Origin: Arctic95D-9 sp035967665
GTDB lineage: Bacteria; Verrucomicrobiota; Verrucomicrobiia; Verrucomicrobiales; DEV007
Length of the DNA stretch: 64,000 nucleotides
Assembly: GCA_035967665.1 (NCBI GenBank)
Contig: JAYWLB010000107.1
Span: 72,201 to 136,200 of the forward strand
Direction: 5' to 3'
In this document: in pieces, positions 1-8,794 of the stretch
How positions within the stretch are numbered: the stretch's first letter is position 1
How the letters are laid out: the number at the start of each line of letters is the position of its first letter
Made by a program: the position numbers and the translations under genes
Notes under the pieces: model-generated
What the model was told of the DNA's origin: nothing
The model's input: only the letters and a program-made list of their open reading frames with translations
Databases searched by the model: none

Positions 1-782
1 TCGCTGGTGAGCATTTCCATGGCCTGGTTGTTGAACGAATCCATCGCCTCCATGATTCCGCTCTCGTCGACTTCACGGCGCAAACGGTCCATTCCCCTGA
101 GCATCGCGAGCCGGTCCTCGAGACGTGTCTCCATGCTCTGTTTCACCCCGATGTTCTGGACCTTGAAAGCCGGATCGCTCGGATCACCCGCAACGATGAA
201 CGGGGTCTTCGCCGCGCCGAGATAGGCGGAGCCCAATGCAAAGGTATCGACCGCGTGTCGATTCGTATCCACCGCCGCAACGCATGTCGGCATCCCGGTT
301 TCAGCAACAGTCCCTCCGAGAATTTCTTTGACGATGTTGGTCACCGCCGGCGCATCATTCACCGTTCCCGTCGGGACCTTGGGAGGGCGCCCTGTCATCA
401 TGCGTTTGTGCGCTCCGCCGTGATCGGAAAACTCGTGATGGAGCGAACGGACAATCGTAAACTTGTCCGCGATTTTCGCGTGGAGGGGAAGCAACTCGCA
501 CACATCGATCCCGGGGACGTTCGTTTTAATAGGGCCAAACTCCCCCCGGTATTCCATCGGCGCGTCAGGCTTCATGTCGTAAGTCTCCATGTGCGGCATT
601 CCTCCGGGCAGCCAGATGAAGATCACCGAGTTGTCATTGGAAACATGATTCGCATCGTGCGCCGCCGCATTGGCTTCGTAACGAAGGAAATCACTCAATC
701 CCAAACCGGCGGCACTGAGTCCTCCTATTTCGAGAAAACTACGACGGGAAACGGGACCTGAGCAGAAGCGGTTGGCACTCAT
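1..782 (-). CDS. DUF1501 family exported protein (partial, N-terminal 260 codons)
   Basis: The frame is open from an ATG at 782 to the left edge, so only the N-terminal part is present. The N-terminus carries a twin-arginine-type signal (SRRSFLEIGG, about residues 13-22) and then an Ala/Gly-rich stretch. Next come IFIWLPGGMPHMETYDMKP and SDHGGAHKRMMTGRPP, which are characteristic of DUF1501, a family distantly related to sulfatases and alkaline phosphatases. In PVC bacteria DUF1501 proteins are normally encoded beside a DUF1549/DUF1553 cytochrome-like partner; that gene would lie left of the window. Function is unproven but the protein is probably periplasmic. An AAGG-type ribosome site precedes the ATG. 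The family call is firm; the biochemical role is unknown. Confidence 0.85.
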   Translation of the reverse strand, partial: MSANRFCSGPVSRRSFLEIGGLSAAGLGLSDFLRYEANAAAHDANHVSNDNSVIFIWLPGGMPHMETYDMKPDAPMEYRGEFGPIKTNVPGIDVCELLPLHAKIADKFTIVRSLHHEFSDHGGAHKRMMTGRPPKVPTGTVNDAPAVTNIVKEILGGTVAETGMPTCVAAVDTNRHAVDTFALGSAYLGAAKTPFIVAGDPSDPAFKVQNIGVKQSMETRLEDRLAMLRGMDRLRREVDESGIMEAMDSFNNQAMEMLTS

Positions 783-942
783 AACACCTTCATAGTGCCA
801 GAGTGAGCCGCAAATATCCCTGACGAGATCGCGTTAGCGGGACTCCCTCATTCCAACCTCTTTTTCTTTTTCTAAATCCAAATCTTAATCCCCTGACAGA
901 ACCGCACTGAAATCTCCACCCCTCCCCGAAGCAGATATGCGA
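783..942. other. Intergenic gap
   Basis: About 160 bases lie between the DUF1501 start and the stop of the next minus-strand gene. The gap holds a pyrimidine-rich run near 867-880 and presumably the promoter of the DUF1501 gene. I see no convincing hairpin or small gene. Confidence 0.5.
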
Positions 943-2232
943 CTACGGCAACACCAGCCACTCATCGCCCTGTTCGGCATTGGCAAAGCGAAGTGGTTTT
1001 CCACCCGCCATCGGATTCGGGACCCGCAGCCGATATTCGACTCCCTCAGAAGCCACCTTTGCAATCCAGGTTTTCACATCGCCCGGAAGAATCCCGCGCA
1101 GGTCGAAACTTGCGATGCTTTCGCCCCCCGCTTCCAGTTCAACCGGCCAGTCATGATAAAAAGGAGCAACACCTCGGTTCTCGACCGTGATCCGGATTTC
1201 ATCGGCGACAACCTGCCATTCCGACACGAAAAATTCATACCCCAGCAACTGCGCCGCTTTAATCGCGTTACGCTTCCGGCTCTCCGGCAAAGGAATGCGC
1301 TTCTCGAACAAGCCCGAGTCCATCAACCAGGTCGCATGCGTTTTACGGACACAGGCTTCGAACCCCTGAGAGCGCCGGTGTGGCGTTTCGGTGAAACTCG
1401 TTTTCCAAAGCTCCGGCCTCAGCTCTCCTCCGATTGGTTGCGTCTTCCACTTTTCTGTCGCTCCCGCCGCCTTCAAAAGCGGAATAAAATACCAGGTGTC
1501 CTCCTCCCTTCCCGTATCGAGGGTCGCCCAGTTGAAAGAATCATCGTGATATCCAAAAGGCCGGAGCTGATTCGCGGCATGCGCGTAATGATTGTCCCCC
1601 GCAGGATAACGCAATAGAACCGGCGTTTTTAAAAATGCCTTTTCATAGGCATCGAGAACAAGCGCCTCCGTTTCTTTTGACGCACCGAGTTCCTCCCTCG
1701 GGTAATTATGCCACTCACCCCACAACCCCAGGAGCCCCGCTGTGAGATAACCGACGCGGGGATCACCGTCATACTTTTTGCCTAACGCTGCAACAAACGC
1801 CACAAGGGCGCGCCGCAGCCGCGGGTCTTCGTAATCCGGGGTATGACACTTTCCACTGTCACTCTCCTTCGACTCCCACTCCGTAATTTTCACTCCTTCG
1901 TCGATCAGAAATTGAGGAACGAGAACCCCGCGATTCGGATACTCCATCATCACCCGGAAAATAAGCTGGCAGCCACGCTCCTGCGTCGTCATGAGAATCG
2001 TTTCAATCGGAGACCAGTCGAACGACTCGTATCCCTGCATCAAATCATTGAGCGCAAAATAGTGAAACTCCATGCTGTGAGGAAACCGCTCCCACTGATC
2101 CGTTTTCACATAGGGCACGAATCCCCTGAGCGGATTATCCGCGGGTGCCGGCGCATACTTCAAGGCCGTTTGAGAAAGACCAGCGACCGGCAGCGACAAA
2201 AGGACGAAACAGAATTGAGCAAATTTAGTCAT
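943..2232 (-). CDS. DUF4874/DUF4832-type exported protein
   Basis: This 429-residue protein begins with a classical signal peptide (MTKFAQFCFVLLSLPVAGLS). After it comes the NPLRGFVPY motif near residue 33 that marks the DUF4874/DUF4832 pair: a TIM-barrel-like glycoside-hydrolase fold followed by a C-terminal beta-sandwich. YLTAGLLGLWGEWHNYP near residue 165 fits the barrel, with Glu at the usual end-of-strand position. The C-terminal 90 residues (VADEIRITVENRGVAPFYHDWP) form the beta domain. A role in extracellular polysaccharide handling is inferred from fold and from the adjacent sulfatase. The sulfatase is divergent, 81 bases away, so both may share a control region. No substrate can be named. 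Confidence 0.75.
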   Translation of the reverse strand: MTKFAQFCFVLLSLPVAGLSQTALKYAPAPADNPLRGFVPYVKTDQWERFPHSMEFHYFALNDLMQGYESFDWSPIETILMTTQERGCQLIFRVMMEYPNRGVLVPQFLIDEGVKITEWESKESDSGKCHTPDYEDPRLRRALVAFVAALGKKYDGDPRVGYLTAGLLGLWGEWHNYPREELGASKETEALVLDAYEKAFLKTPVLLRYPAGDNHYAHAANQLRPFGYHDDSFNWATLDTGREEDTWYFIPLLKAAGATEKWKTQPIGGELRPELWKTSFTETPHRRSQGFEACVRKTHATWLMDSGLFEKRIPLPESRKRNAIKAAQLLGYEFFVSEWQVVADEIRITVENRGVAPFYHDWPVELEAGGESIASFDLRGILPGDVKTWIAKVASEGVEYRLRVPNPMAGGKPLRFANAEQGDEWLVLP

Positions 2233-2313
2233 GTTTGTATATCAGACCGCCGGCAGAGTAGCCGCATGACGCCCTTTCCCCCGCCATCATATTCAAGAAC
2301 CTTTCCCCATACC

Positions 2314-3795
2314 ATGAGAAACCACCTTTTTGCCCTCCTGAGTTCGCTCGCGCTCGTCACCACCTCTTTTGCCGAAGAGGCGAAACCGAACATCATTCTC
2401 ATTATGGCCGACGACCTCGGCTGGAGTGACCTCGGTTGCTACGGAAACGACTTCATCGACACCCCGAACATCGACAGCCTCGCGAAAGACGGAATGCGCT
2501 TCACCGATTTCTACGCCGCCGGCGCGGTCTGCTCACCAACACGGTGCGCGGTTCAGTCAGGACAAAACCAGGCCCGCATCGGCATCACCGCCCACATCCC
2601 CGGGCACTGGCGTCCCTTTGAAACCGTGCAAACACCACTGACAACGATGGCCCTGCCACTCGACACCGTCACCATCGCCGAGTCTCTAAAAGGTGTCGGC
2701 TACACCACCGGATACGTCGGGAAATGGCACCTCGGAACCGACGCCGCGTTTCAACCCGAACATCAGGGCTACGACTGGTCCGCCGTCGTTGGCGGGGCTT
2801 TTCTCCCCGGGAAATTTCGCGTCCAACACGGCGACAAGTCCGTGCAGCCGGAAGCGGATCAGTTCCGCACCGAATTCGAAGCCGGACTCGCTGAGACCTT
2901 CGTAACGAAGAATTCCGAAAAGCCGTTCTTTCTCATGGTCTCACCCTTCGCAGTTCACATCCCCCTCGCTTCGAAGTCAGCACTCGTTGATAAATACAAA
3001 AAGAAAGCCGCTGAAATGGGGCGTGATCTCCCGCACCCCGTTTATGCCGGAATGACCGAAGAGCTCGACGACCTCGTCGGTCGCGTTATCGCCGCAGTCG
3101 ACGCCGCGGGTGTCACCGAAAAGACAATGATCATTTTCACCTCCGACAACGGCGGACTCTACCGACGCTACGACTACACTCCCGAAGCGGATGACAACGT
3201 GACTGACAATGCCCCGCTGCGCGGTGAAAAAGGTCAACTTTACGAAGGTGGGATCCGGGTTCCCCTCATCGTGAAGTATCCTCCCCTCGTGAAGCCTGCG
3301 ACAGAAACCGCCACCGTCGCAATCAGCTATGATTTCTACCCCACCGTTGTTGAATTGACCGGAGCAAAACTTCCCGCCAACCAAACCATCGACGGGAAAA
3401 GCCTCCTGCCGGTCCTCAGCGACAGCAGCGCGAAAGTGGGACGTTCCGCAGTCCACTTTCACTACCCGCATTTTCACCACCACCGTCCCGCTTCCGCGAT
3501 CATCGAAGGTGAATGGAAACTGATCCAGTATCTCGACAACTCGAACAAAGTGGAGCTATACAACCTCAAATCGGACCTCGGCGAGACCAACGATCTTTCG
3601 AAAGAGAAAGCCGGCCGCGTCGCCGACTTGAAGAAAAAGCTAAAGCGCTGGCAAACCGAAGTGTCTGCAAGAATGCCCATTCCGAATCCCCACTACGACG
3701 CCGAACGCGCCCCCGAATGGTGGACGATGCACAACGGACAACCTCTCGACAGCGCGGCACGGAAACGCTTCCCGCCGACGGAAAAAGATCTCTAA
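2314..3795 (+). CDS. Secreted sulfatase (formylglycine, cysteine type)
   Basis: The frame is open upstream from 1843, but the ATG at 2314 is chosen because it starts a clean signal peptide (MRNHLFALLSSLALVTTSFA) and avoids overlap with the divergent gene. The mature protein opens with KPNIILIMADDLGWSDLGCYG, the sulfatase metal-binding motif (paired Asp). CSPTR with Cys at residue 73 is the canonical site converted to formylglycine. Later motifs are GKWHLG, FFTSDNGG-like IIFTSDNGG, and GEKGQLYEGGIRVPLIVKYP. The length of 493 residues is normal for S1-family sulfatases. It probably removes sulfate from an algal or host glycan in the periplasm or outside the cell. It needs a formylglycine-generating enzyme encoded elsewhere. 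Confidence 0.92.
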   Translation: MRNHLFALLSSLALVTTSFAEEAKPNIILIMADDLGWSDLGCYGNDFIDTPNIDSLAKDGMRFTDFYAAGAVCSPTRCAVQSGQNQARIGITAHIPGHWRPFETVQTPLTTMALPLDTVTIAESLKGVGYTTGYVGKWHLGTDAAFQPEHQGYDWSAVVGGAFLPGKFRVQHGDKSVQPEADQFRTEFEAGLAETFVTKNSEKPFFLMVSPFAVHIPLASKSALVDKYKKKAAEMGRDLPHPVYAGMTEELDDLVGRVIAAVDAAGVTEKTMIIFTSDNGGLYRRYDYTPEADDNVTDNAPLRGEKGQLYEGGIRVPLIVKYPPLVKPATETATVAISYDFYPTVVELTGAKLPANQTIDGKSLLPVLSDSSAKVGRSAVHFHYPHFHHHRPASAIIEGEWKLIQYLDNSNKVELYNLKSDLGETNDLSKEKAGRVADLKKKLKRWQTEVSARMPIPNPHYDAERAPEWWTMHNGQPLDSAARKRFPPTEKDL

Positions 3796-3869
3796 TCTTT
3801 CCGCGAGCAGGCTCGGCCCACGCTGCGACTTCGCCCTTCGAGTGAGCTTATCGCCGCGACCCGTCCGTC

Positions 3870-3886
3870 CGCGCCCGCGGGGCGCG
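3870..3886. terminator. GC-rich hairpin between convergent genes
   Basis: CGCGCCC, a 3-base GCG loop and GGGCGCG form a perfect 7-bp stem in the 116-base gap between the convergent sulfatase and gpmI genes. There is no T-tract on either strand, so termination is only a possibility based on position. Confidence 0.35.
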
Positions 3887-3911
3887 ATTGGGGCGCGGCT
3901 GCAATCTCGTG

Positions 3912-5450
3912 TTACTTCGCGGCGAGCAGCGAATGGCCCGTCATCTCTGCGGGCTGATCAACCCCTAAGAGTCCGAGAATCGTCGGAGCGACATCGGCGA
4001 GTTTTCCACTGCTCAGGGTGACATCATCGCCGTCGTCGCCGACGTAGATGAGATGAACCAGGTTGGTGGTGTGAGCGGTCTGAGGTGATCCGTCTGCGTT
4101 GATCATTTCCTCGCAGTTCCCGTGGTCAGCGGTGATGAGCAGCTTTCCACCCAGTGAAAGCACTTTCTCGACGACGCGACGAACACAATCATCAATGCAC
4201 TCAACCGCTTTGATCGCAGCGGGAACACTTCCGGTGTGCCCCACCATATCGGGGTTCGCAAAGTTGATGATCGCCATGTCGTAATTCTCGATGCGATCCA
4301 GAATCGTCTGAGTGACCCCTTCGGCGGACATCTCCGGCTTCTCATCATAAGTCGCAACATCCTGGGGCGACTGAAGCATCTGCCGGTCTTCACCGGCATT
4401 CTCCACCTCGACACCACCGTTGAAAAAGAACGAGACGTGAGGGTATTTTTCCGTTTCCGCAATTCGAAGCTGAGTCAGGCCCGCTCTCGAAACCACTTCG
4501 CCGAGTGTGTTGGTGAGCTCTTCCGGAGGAAAAACCGCAGGGCAACCGTAGGTCTCGTCATACTCGGTCATGGTGAAATACCCCACTTGAGGAACCGCTC
4601 CGCGCTCAAATCCGTCGAAATCCTCCTTGAGAAAGGCGATACTCAACTCACGGGCCCGGTCGGCACGGAAGTTGAAAAACAGAACCACATCGCCATCGCG
4701 AACACGCTGCTCGTCAACCGCATCAAAAACCATCGGCTTCATGAATTCGTCGGTGACGTCTTCCGCGTATTTCTCAGCAACAGCCTCGGAAGCGAGGATC
4801 TCCTTCGCCTCACCTTTACCATACACAATCGCATCCCAGGCCAGTTTGATCCGGTCCCAGCGCTTGTCGCGATCCATCGCAAAGTAGCGGCCAATCACGG
4901 TAACAATTTTGGCACCTGACTCCGCGAGTTTGTCCTCACAATAGCTCAAATACTTTTTACCTCCAGTCGGTGAAGTGTCGCGCCCGTCAGTGATGGCGTG
5001 CACCATAATGTCGTTCACTCCGGCCTCTTTCGCCGCTGAAGCAAGCGCACAGAGATGATCCTGATGACTGTGAACCCCCCCGTCAGATACCAGCCCGAGA
5101 AGGTGAAGCCTCGATCCAGCTGCCTTCGCGAAAGCTTCTTTGAGAATCGCATTCGAAGAAAGCTCGCCGTCATCAATCGTCTTGTTGATACGGGTAAAGT
5201 CCTGATAAACAACGCGTCCGGCACCCAAATTGAGGTGACCGACTTCGGAATTACCCATCTGACCTTCAGGCAGACCAACGTCCAGTCCGCTGCAGCTCAA
5301 GTGAGCCACCGGATACTTCGCGTGCATCTCGTCGGTAAACGGCGTGTTGGCGAGGCGCGGGCAATCCCCCACTTTCTCCGCCATTTCAGCACCTGCAGGG
5401 TTGTCACCCCACCCATCACGAATAATCAGAACGACTGGTTTTTTGGCCAT
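3912..5450 (-). CDS. gpmI: 2,3-bisphosphoglycerate-independent phosphoglycerate mutase
   Basis: Interconverts 3- and 2-phosphoglycerate in cytoplasmic glycolysis and gluconeogenesis. The frame reads upstream to 5540, but the family starts at MAKKPVVLIIRDGWG, so the ATG at 5450 (512 residues, the usual size) is chosen. Motifs: DGWGDN metal site; GQMGNSEVGHLNLGAGRVVYQD, containing the phospho-serine nucleophile (SEVGH); the HTDGRD-like AITDGRDTSP; YFAMDRDKRWDR; NPDMVGHTGS; ITADHGNCEEM; and HTTNLVHLIYVG with the last metal ligands. All expected catalytic and two-manganese ligand positions appear intact. It is monocistronic and divergent from cdsA. Confidence 0.96.
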   Translation of the reverse strand: MAKKPVVLIIRDGWGDNPAGAEMAEKVGDCPRLANTPFTDEMHAKYPVAHLSCSGLDVGLPEGQMGNSEVGHLNLGAGRVVYQDFTRINKTIDDGELSSNAILKEAFAKAAGSRLHLLGLVSDGGVHSHQDHLCALASAAKEAGVNDIMVHAITDGRDTSPTGGKKYLSYCEDKLAESGAKIVTVIGRYFAMDRDKRWDRIKLAWDAIVYGKGEAKEILASEAVAEKYAEDVTDEFMKPMVFDAVDEQRVRDGDVVLFFNFRADRARELSIAFLKEDFDGFERGAVPQVGYFTMTEYDETYGCPAVFPPEELTNTLGEVVSRAGLTQLRIAETEKYPHVSFFFNGGVEVENAGEDRQMLQSPQDVATYDEKPEMSAEGVTQTILDRIENYDMAIINFANPDMVGHTGSVPAAIKAVECIDDCVRRVVEKVLSLGGKLLITADHGNCEEMINADGSPQTAHTTNLVHLIYVGDDGDDVTLSSGKLADVAPTILGLLGVDQPAEMTGHSLLAAK

Positions 5451-5582
5451 AATGAGGCAGTAATCGGGCCAAAACAGCAGTTTCGCAACTCTTTCGAGGG
5501 GACAATCCAGTCGCTGGATTTCCGTTTTATTCATTGCCAACTCCCCTTGTGCATTGTTTCATACTTTTCAGGAACCCGACCC

Positions 5583-6512
5583 ATGCCGGACTCTTCAGCC
5601 GACGAAGCACCCAACCAATCGCCCCCCGCTGAAAAAGGCGCGATTTCCAAGCGACGCACCTTTGTGAATCGTCTTATCAGTACCGTCTGCCTGCTCGTAA
5701 TTGTCTCGGCGGCATTCTGGTCCTCGCAGGACTGGCTCTACGCGGTGCTCTTTGCGATCCTCATGCTCGGGGCACTCATTGAATACTTCCGGCTCTTCCC
5801 CATCCGCGGCTTCCGGCGCTTCCGCTGGCAGACCTACGGAGTCACCGTCGCCTACATTATTCTCCTTTTTGCCCCGTTCTGGGGATTTGAACCCGCCTGG
5901 CTCACGGAACTGGACGGGCTCGCAATCTCTCTACTCGTCACCCTCGTTGTCCTCGAACGAATGCGCTACCCGCTCGAAGGATTTCGCACCCTCGATGAGA
6001 TCGCCGCGACCATCTTCGGATTCATCTACTGCGTGATTCTCTTCAGCTTTGTTCCCAAGCTGCTCATGCTGCCGCTCACCGATATCAACGGCAACCCGTC
6101 AGCCCATTTCTATGTCGCCTTTCTCATTGCCGTAACCAAGCTCACGGACATGGGTGCCTACCTCGTCGGCTCGATGATCGGTCGGGATAAAATGGCGCCG
6201 CACGTCAGCCCCGGTAAGACCTGGCAGGGATTCGGTGGCGCGATCCTTTTCGCCCTCATCGGGAGCTTTTCTTTCTACTTTCTCGCAGGGGACTACGTCC
6301 CTATCATCACCCCCGTTCACGCGGCCATTCTCGCGATAATTCTCGGGTTGGTTGCCGTTCTCGGTGATCTCGCCGAATCGATTCTCAAACGCAGTCTTGA
6401 AGCCAAAGACAGCGGGCAGCTCATGCCGGGAATCGGCGGCTTTCTGGATTTGATAGACTCCGTCATTTTCACCGCGCCCCTGCTCTACATTTACCTGCTT
6501 ATTTTCGGCTGA
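5583..6512 (+). CDS. cdsA: Phosphatidate cytidylyltransferase (CDP-diglyceride synthase)
   Basis: Makes CDP-diacylglycerol from CTP and phosphatidate at the inner membrane. The open frame extends upstream to 5055 across the divergent gpmI gene, so the ATG at 5583 is the likely start (309 residues). About eight hydrophobic segments are visible, after a polar N-terminal 25 residues. The C-terminal signature is present: GKTWQGFGG, GDLAESILKRSLEAKDSGQ and PGIGGFLDLIDS. The usual family form is PGHGG; here Ile replaces His. First gene of a tight operon with dxr (6-base gap) and a ROK kinase. The cdsA-dxr order is common, often preceded by frr and uppS, which are absent here. Confidence 0.93.
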   Translation: MPDSSADEAPNQSPPAEKGAISKRRTFVNRLISTVCLLVIVSAAFWSSQDWLYAVLFAILMLGALIEYFRLFPIRGFRRFRWQTYGVTVAYIILLFAPFWGFEPAWLTELDGLAISLLVTLVVLERMRYPLEGFRTLDEIAATIFGFIYCVILFSFVPKLLMLPLTDINGNPSAHFYVAFLIAVTKLTDMGAYLVGSMIGRDKMAPHVSPGKTWQGFGGAILFALIGSFSFYFLAGDYVPIITPVHAAILAIILGLVAVLGDLAESILKRSLEAKDSGQLMPGIGGFLDLIDSVIFTAPLLYIYLLIFG

Positions 6513-6518
6513 ACTGAT

Positions 6519-7682
6519 ATGCCTGAAGGCCCGCCTCGAAAGAAAGTCGTCGTCCTCGGCTCTACCGGCTCGATCGGTGAAAGCAGCCTCAAAGTGGCAC
6601 GGGACCTCCCTGACCGGATCGAACTGATCGGACTCGCCGCGAATCGCAGTGTTGATTCGCTCGCCGATCAACTCAACGAATTCGGGATCAAACAGGGTTG
6701 CCTCTTCGACCCGACAGGGTTGAGCCACCTCAAAACGAAGGTCGCCGACTCCGTGAACCTCCACGCCGGCGAGGAGGGGCTCATCGAGCTCGCAACCCTG
6801 CCCGAAGCCGACATCGTCCTCATCGCCATTGTCGGCGTGGCAGGACTCAGACCCGCCCTCGCTGCAATTGAAGCGGGCAAAGACATCGCGGTGGCGAGCA
6901 AAGAGATTCTGGTCATGGCAGGCGAACAGGTCATGACTGCAGCAAGGGAGAAGGGCGTCAAGATCCTGCCGGTCGATTCGGAACACAATGCGATCTTTCA
7001 ATGCCTCGAAGGCAAGCCTGCAAGCGACGTATCGCGGCTCATTCTCACGGCCTCGGGAGGCCCTTTCCGCGAACTCCCTTCCGCTGAACTCGCCGATGTC
7101 ACCGTCGCGCGCGCCCTCAAGCATCCCACCTGGGAGATGGGGCAGAAGATCTCGATCGACTCGGCAACGCTCTTTAACAAAGGCCTTGAGATGATCGAAG
7201 CCCGCTGGCTCTTCGACATCGAGATGGCCCGGGTCGACGTCATCGTCCATCCTCAGAGCATCGTTCACAGCATGGTCGAATTCATCGACGGCTCGATTCT
7301 CGCCCAACTCAGCACGACCGACATGTGCTTCCCGATTCAGTACGCGATCACCTGGCCGGAACGGGTTCCGAACACCTTAACCCCGCTCGATTTTGCCGAA
7401 CTCGCAAAACTCGATTTCGAACGACCGCGCTACGAGGACTTTCCCGCGCTCAACCTCGCCAAAGAGGCCGGAACCACCGGCGGCACCCTTCCTGCTGTTC
7501 TCAACGCGGCCAACGAAGTGGCCGTAAGCACTTTTCTTTCAGGTAAGCTCAGCTTCCCCGGCATTTGGAAAACGGTCGAAACCGTAATGTCGAATCACGA
7601 CGTCAGCGAACACCCCACACTTGAAACTCTTATCGACGCCGACCTCTGGGCGCGCGAAGAAGCAAAACGATTCATTTCATGA
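6519..7682 (+). CDS. dxr: 1-deoxy-D-xylulose 5-phosphate reductoisomerase
   Basis: Converts DXP to methylerythritol 4-phosphate with NADPH, the committed step of the MEP isoprenoid pathway in the cytoplasm. The 387 residues match the family size. VVVLGSTGSIGESSLKV near residue 11 is the NADPH-binding loop. The substrate and metal site is visible in PVDSEHNAIFQCL, ASGGPFRELP, and HPTWEMGQKISIDSATLFNKGLE, with the catalytic Asp, Glu, His and Ser set. VHPQSIVHSMVEFIDGSILAQL follows. It begins 6 bases after cdsA and its last four bases overlap the start of the next gene, so the three genes are probably co-translated. Confidence 0.96.
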   Translation: MPEGPPRKKVVVLGSTGSIGESSLKVARDLPDRIELIGLAANRSVDSLADQLNEFGIKQGCLFDPTGLSHLKTKVADSVNLHAGEEGLIELATLPEADIVLIAIVGVAGLRPALAAIEAGKDIAVASKEILVMAGEQVMTAAREKGVKILPVDSEHNAIFQCLEGKPASDVSRLILTASGGPFRELPSAELADVTVARALKHPTWEMGQKISIDSATLFNKGLEMIEARWLFDIEMARVDVIVHPQSIVHSMVEFIDGSILAQLSTTDMCFPIQYAITWPERVPNTLTPLDFAELAKLDFERPRYEDFPALNLAKEAGTTGGTLPAVLNAANEVAVSTFLSGKLSFPGIWKTVETVMSNHDVSEHPTLETLIDADLWAREEAKRFIS

Positions 7683-8671
7683 GCAAGAAAAAGGTAAAAA
7701 CTTACTCCGGCCGGGTATGGGTCGGATTCGATCTCGGCGGAACCAAAATGCTCGCCAAAGTTTTCAACGACGACTACCAGACCCTCGGCAAATCCAAACA
7801 GAAAACTCAGGGTGCGAAAGGCTCCGAGGCCGGACTCTCGCGGATGGAGTCAGTGATCGAGGAAGCCCTTGAGGACGCCGGAGCCAAACCATCTCAAATT
7901 GCCGGAATCGGCGTAGGCTGCCCCGGGCCCATCAATCCGGAAACGGGAACTCTCGTCGAAGCCCCCAACCTCGGCTGGCGAAACGTACCCATCGAAGACA
8001 CCATCGGAGAAGCCTTCGATTGCCGCGCCGTGATCTGCAACGATGTCGACGCCGGGGTCTACGCAGAATACGAAGAAGGCGCGGCCCGTGAGTCCCGCTG
8101 TGCTGTCGGCATCTTTCCGGGAACCGGAATCGGTGCCGGTGCGGTCATCAACGGGAAGATGCTTCAGGGGGCCTCTCTTTCCTGCATGGAGCTCGGTCAT
8201 ATCCCGCTCTTTCCGGAAACCTCAGGCCACGGGGAAGACGGCACCACTCTGGAAATGGAATGCTCCCGTCTCAAGATCGCAACCGATGCCGCCAGAGCCG
8301 CCTACCGTGGTCTTGCACCCAATCTGCTCAGCAGCTGCGGCACGAACATTTCAAAAATCACGAGCGGAAAACTCGCCGCTGCCATTGAAGCCGGCGACGA
8401 AGAGATCGAGCACATCGTAAGGCGTTCCGCGAGCCTCCTTGGTTGCGGGGTCGCGACAATCGTCCATCTCATGGCACCCGATGTGATCGTGTTAGGAGGC
8501 GGACTCGTCGAAGCGATGCCACACATCTACCTCGATACGGTCCGTCAGGCGACACAGGATCGGGTTCTCAATACCTACAAGGACAGCTTTAGAATCGTAG
8601 CCGCCGAACTCGAAGACGACGCCGGCGTTCTCGGAGCCGCCGCCTGGGCGCGAAAGGTGATCGAAGGGTAG
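7679..8671 (+). CDS. ROK-family sugar kinase (probable glucokinase-type)
   Basis: A 330-residue ROK protein without a DNA-binding N-terminus, so an enzyme rather than a repressor. WVGFDLGGTKMLAKVF (residues 14-29) is the ATP phosphate-binding loop; GIGVGCPGPINPETGTL is the ROK signature, followed by the sugar-binding CNDVDAG (in place of the common NDAN). FPGTGIGAG and MELGHIPL follow; the ELGH histidine is the zinc ligand in many ROK proteins, but the following Cys-rich CxCGxxGCxE loop is missing. The ATG overlaps the dxr stop (ATGA), which indicates translational coupling to dxr. The sugar phosphorylated is not identifiable from sequence. Confidence 0.85.
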   Translation: MSKKKVKTYSGRVWVGFDLGGTKMLAKVFNDDYQTLGKSKQKTQGAKGSEAGLSRMESVIEEALEDAGAKPSQIAGIGVGCPGPINPETGTLVEAPNLGWRNVPIEDTIGEAFDCRAVICNDVDAGVYAEYEEGAARESRCAVGIFPGTGIGAGAVINGKMLQGASLSCMELGHIPLFPETSGHGEDGTTLEMECSRLKIATDAARAAYRGLAPNLLSSCGTNISKITSGKLAAAIEAGDEEIEHIVRRSASLLGCGVATIVHLMAPDVIVLGGGLVEAMPHIYLDTVRQATQDRVLNTYKDSFRIVAAELEDDAGVLGAAAWARKVIEG

Positions 8672-8676
8672 CCAAA

Positions 8677-8700
8677 CCGGGAGCACCCGGGCAATTTTTC
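8677..8700 (+). terminator. Rho-independent terminator candidate after the cdsA-dxr-ROK operon
   Basis: Six bases after the ROK kinase stop, CCGGG-AGCA-CCCGG forms a short GC-only hairpin, followed within four bases by TTTTTC. It fits the end of the three-gene operon. The stem is only 5 bp. Confidence 0.55.
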
Positions 8701-8794
8701 AGCCCCGCGCTTCAACAGACCACATCGCCCTCCCCGCAGGCTGCGAAAAATCTACGGCATTGCATCGCAGCGCCCTACGTGCGAAAACGTAATC

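Noticed and set aside
1843..2313. In-frame N-terminal extension of the first sulfatase
   Set aside because: It would cover the start of the divergent DUF4832-type gene and hide a clear signal peptide that begins at 2314.
5055..5582. N-terminal extension of cdsA
   Set aside because: It is antisense to gpmI and has no CdsA similarity.
6099..7307. A 402-residue open frame antisense to cdsA and dxr
   Set aside because: Low-complexity, acidic composition typical of shadow frames in GC-rich genes; both sense genes are certain.
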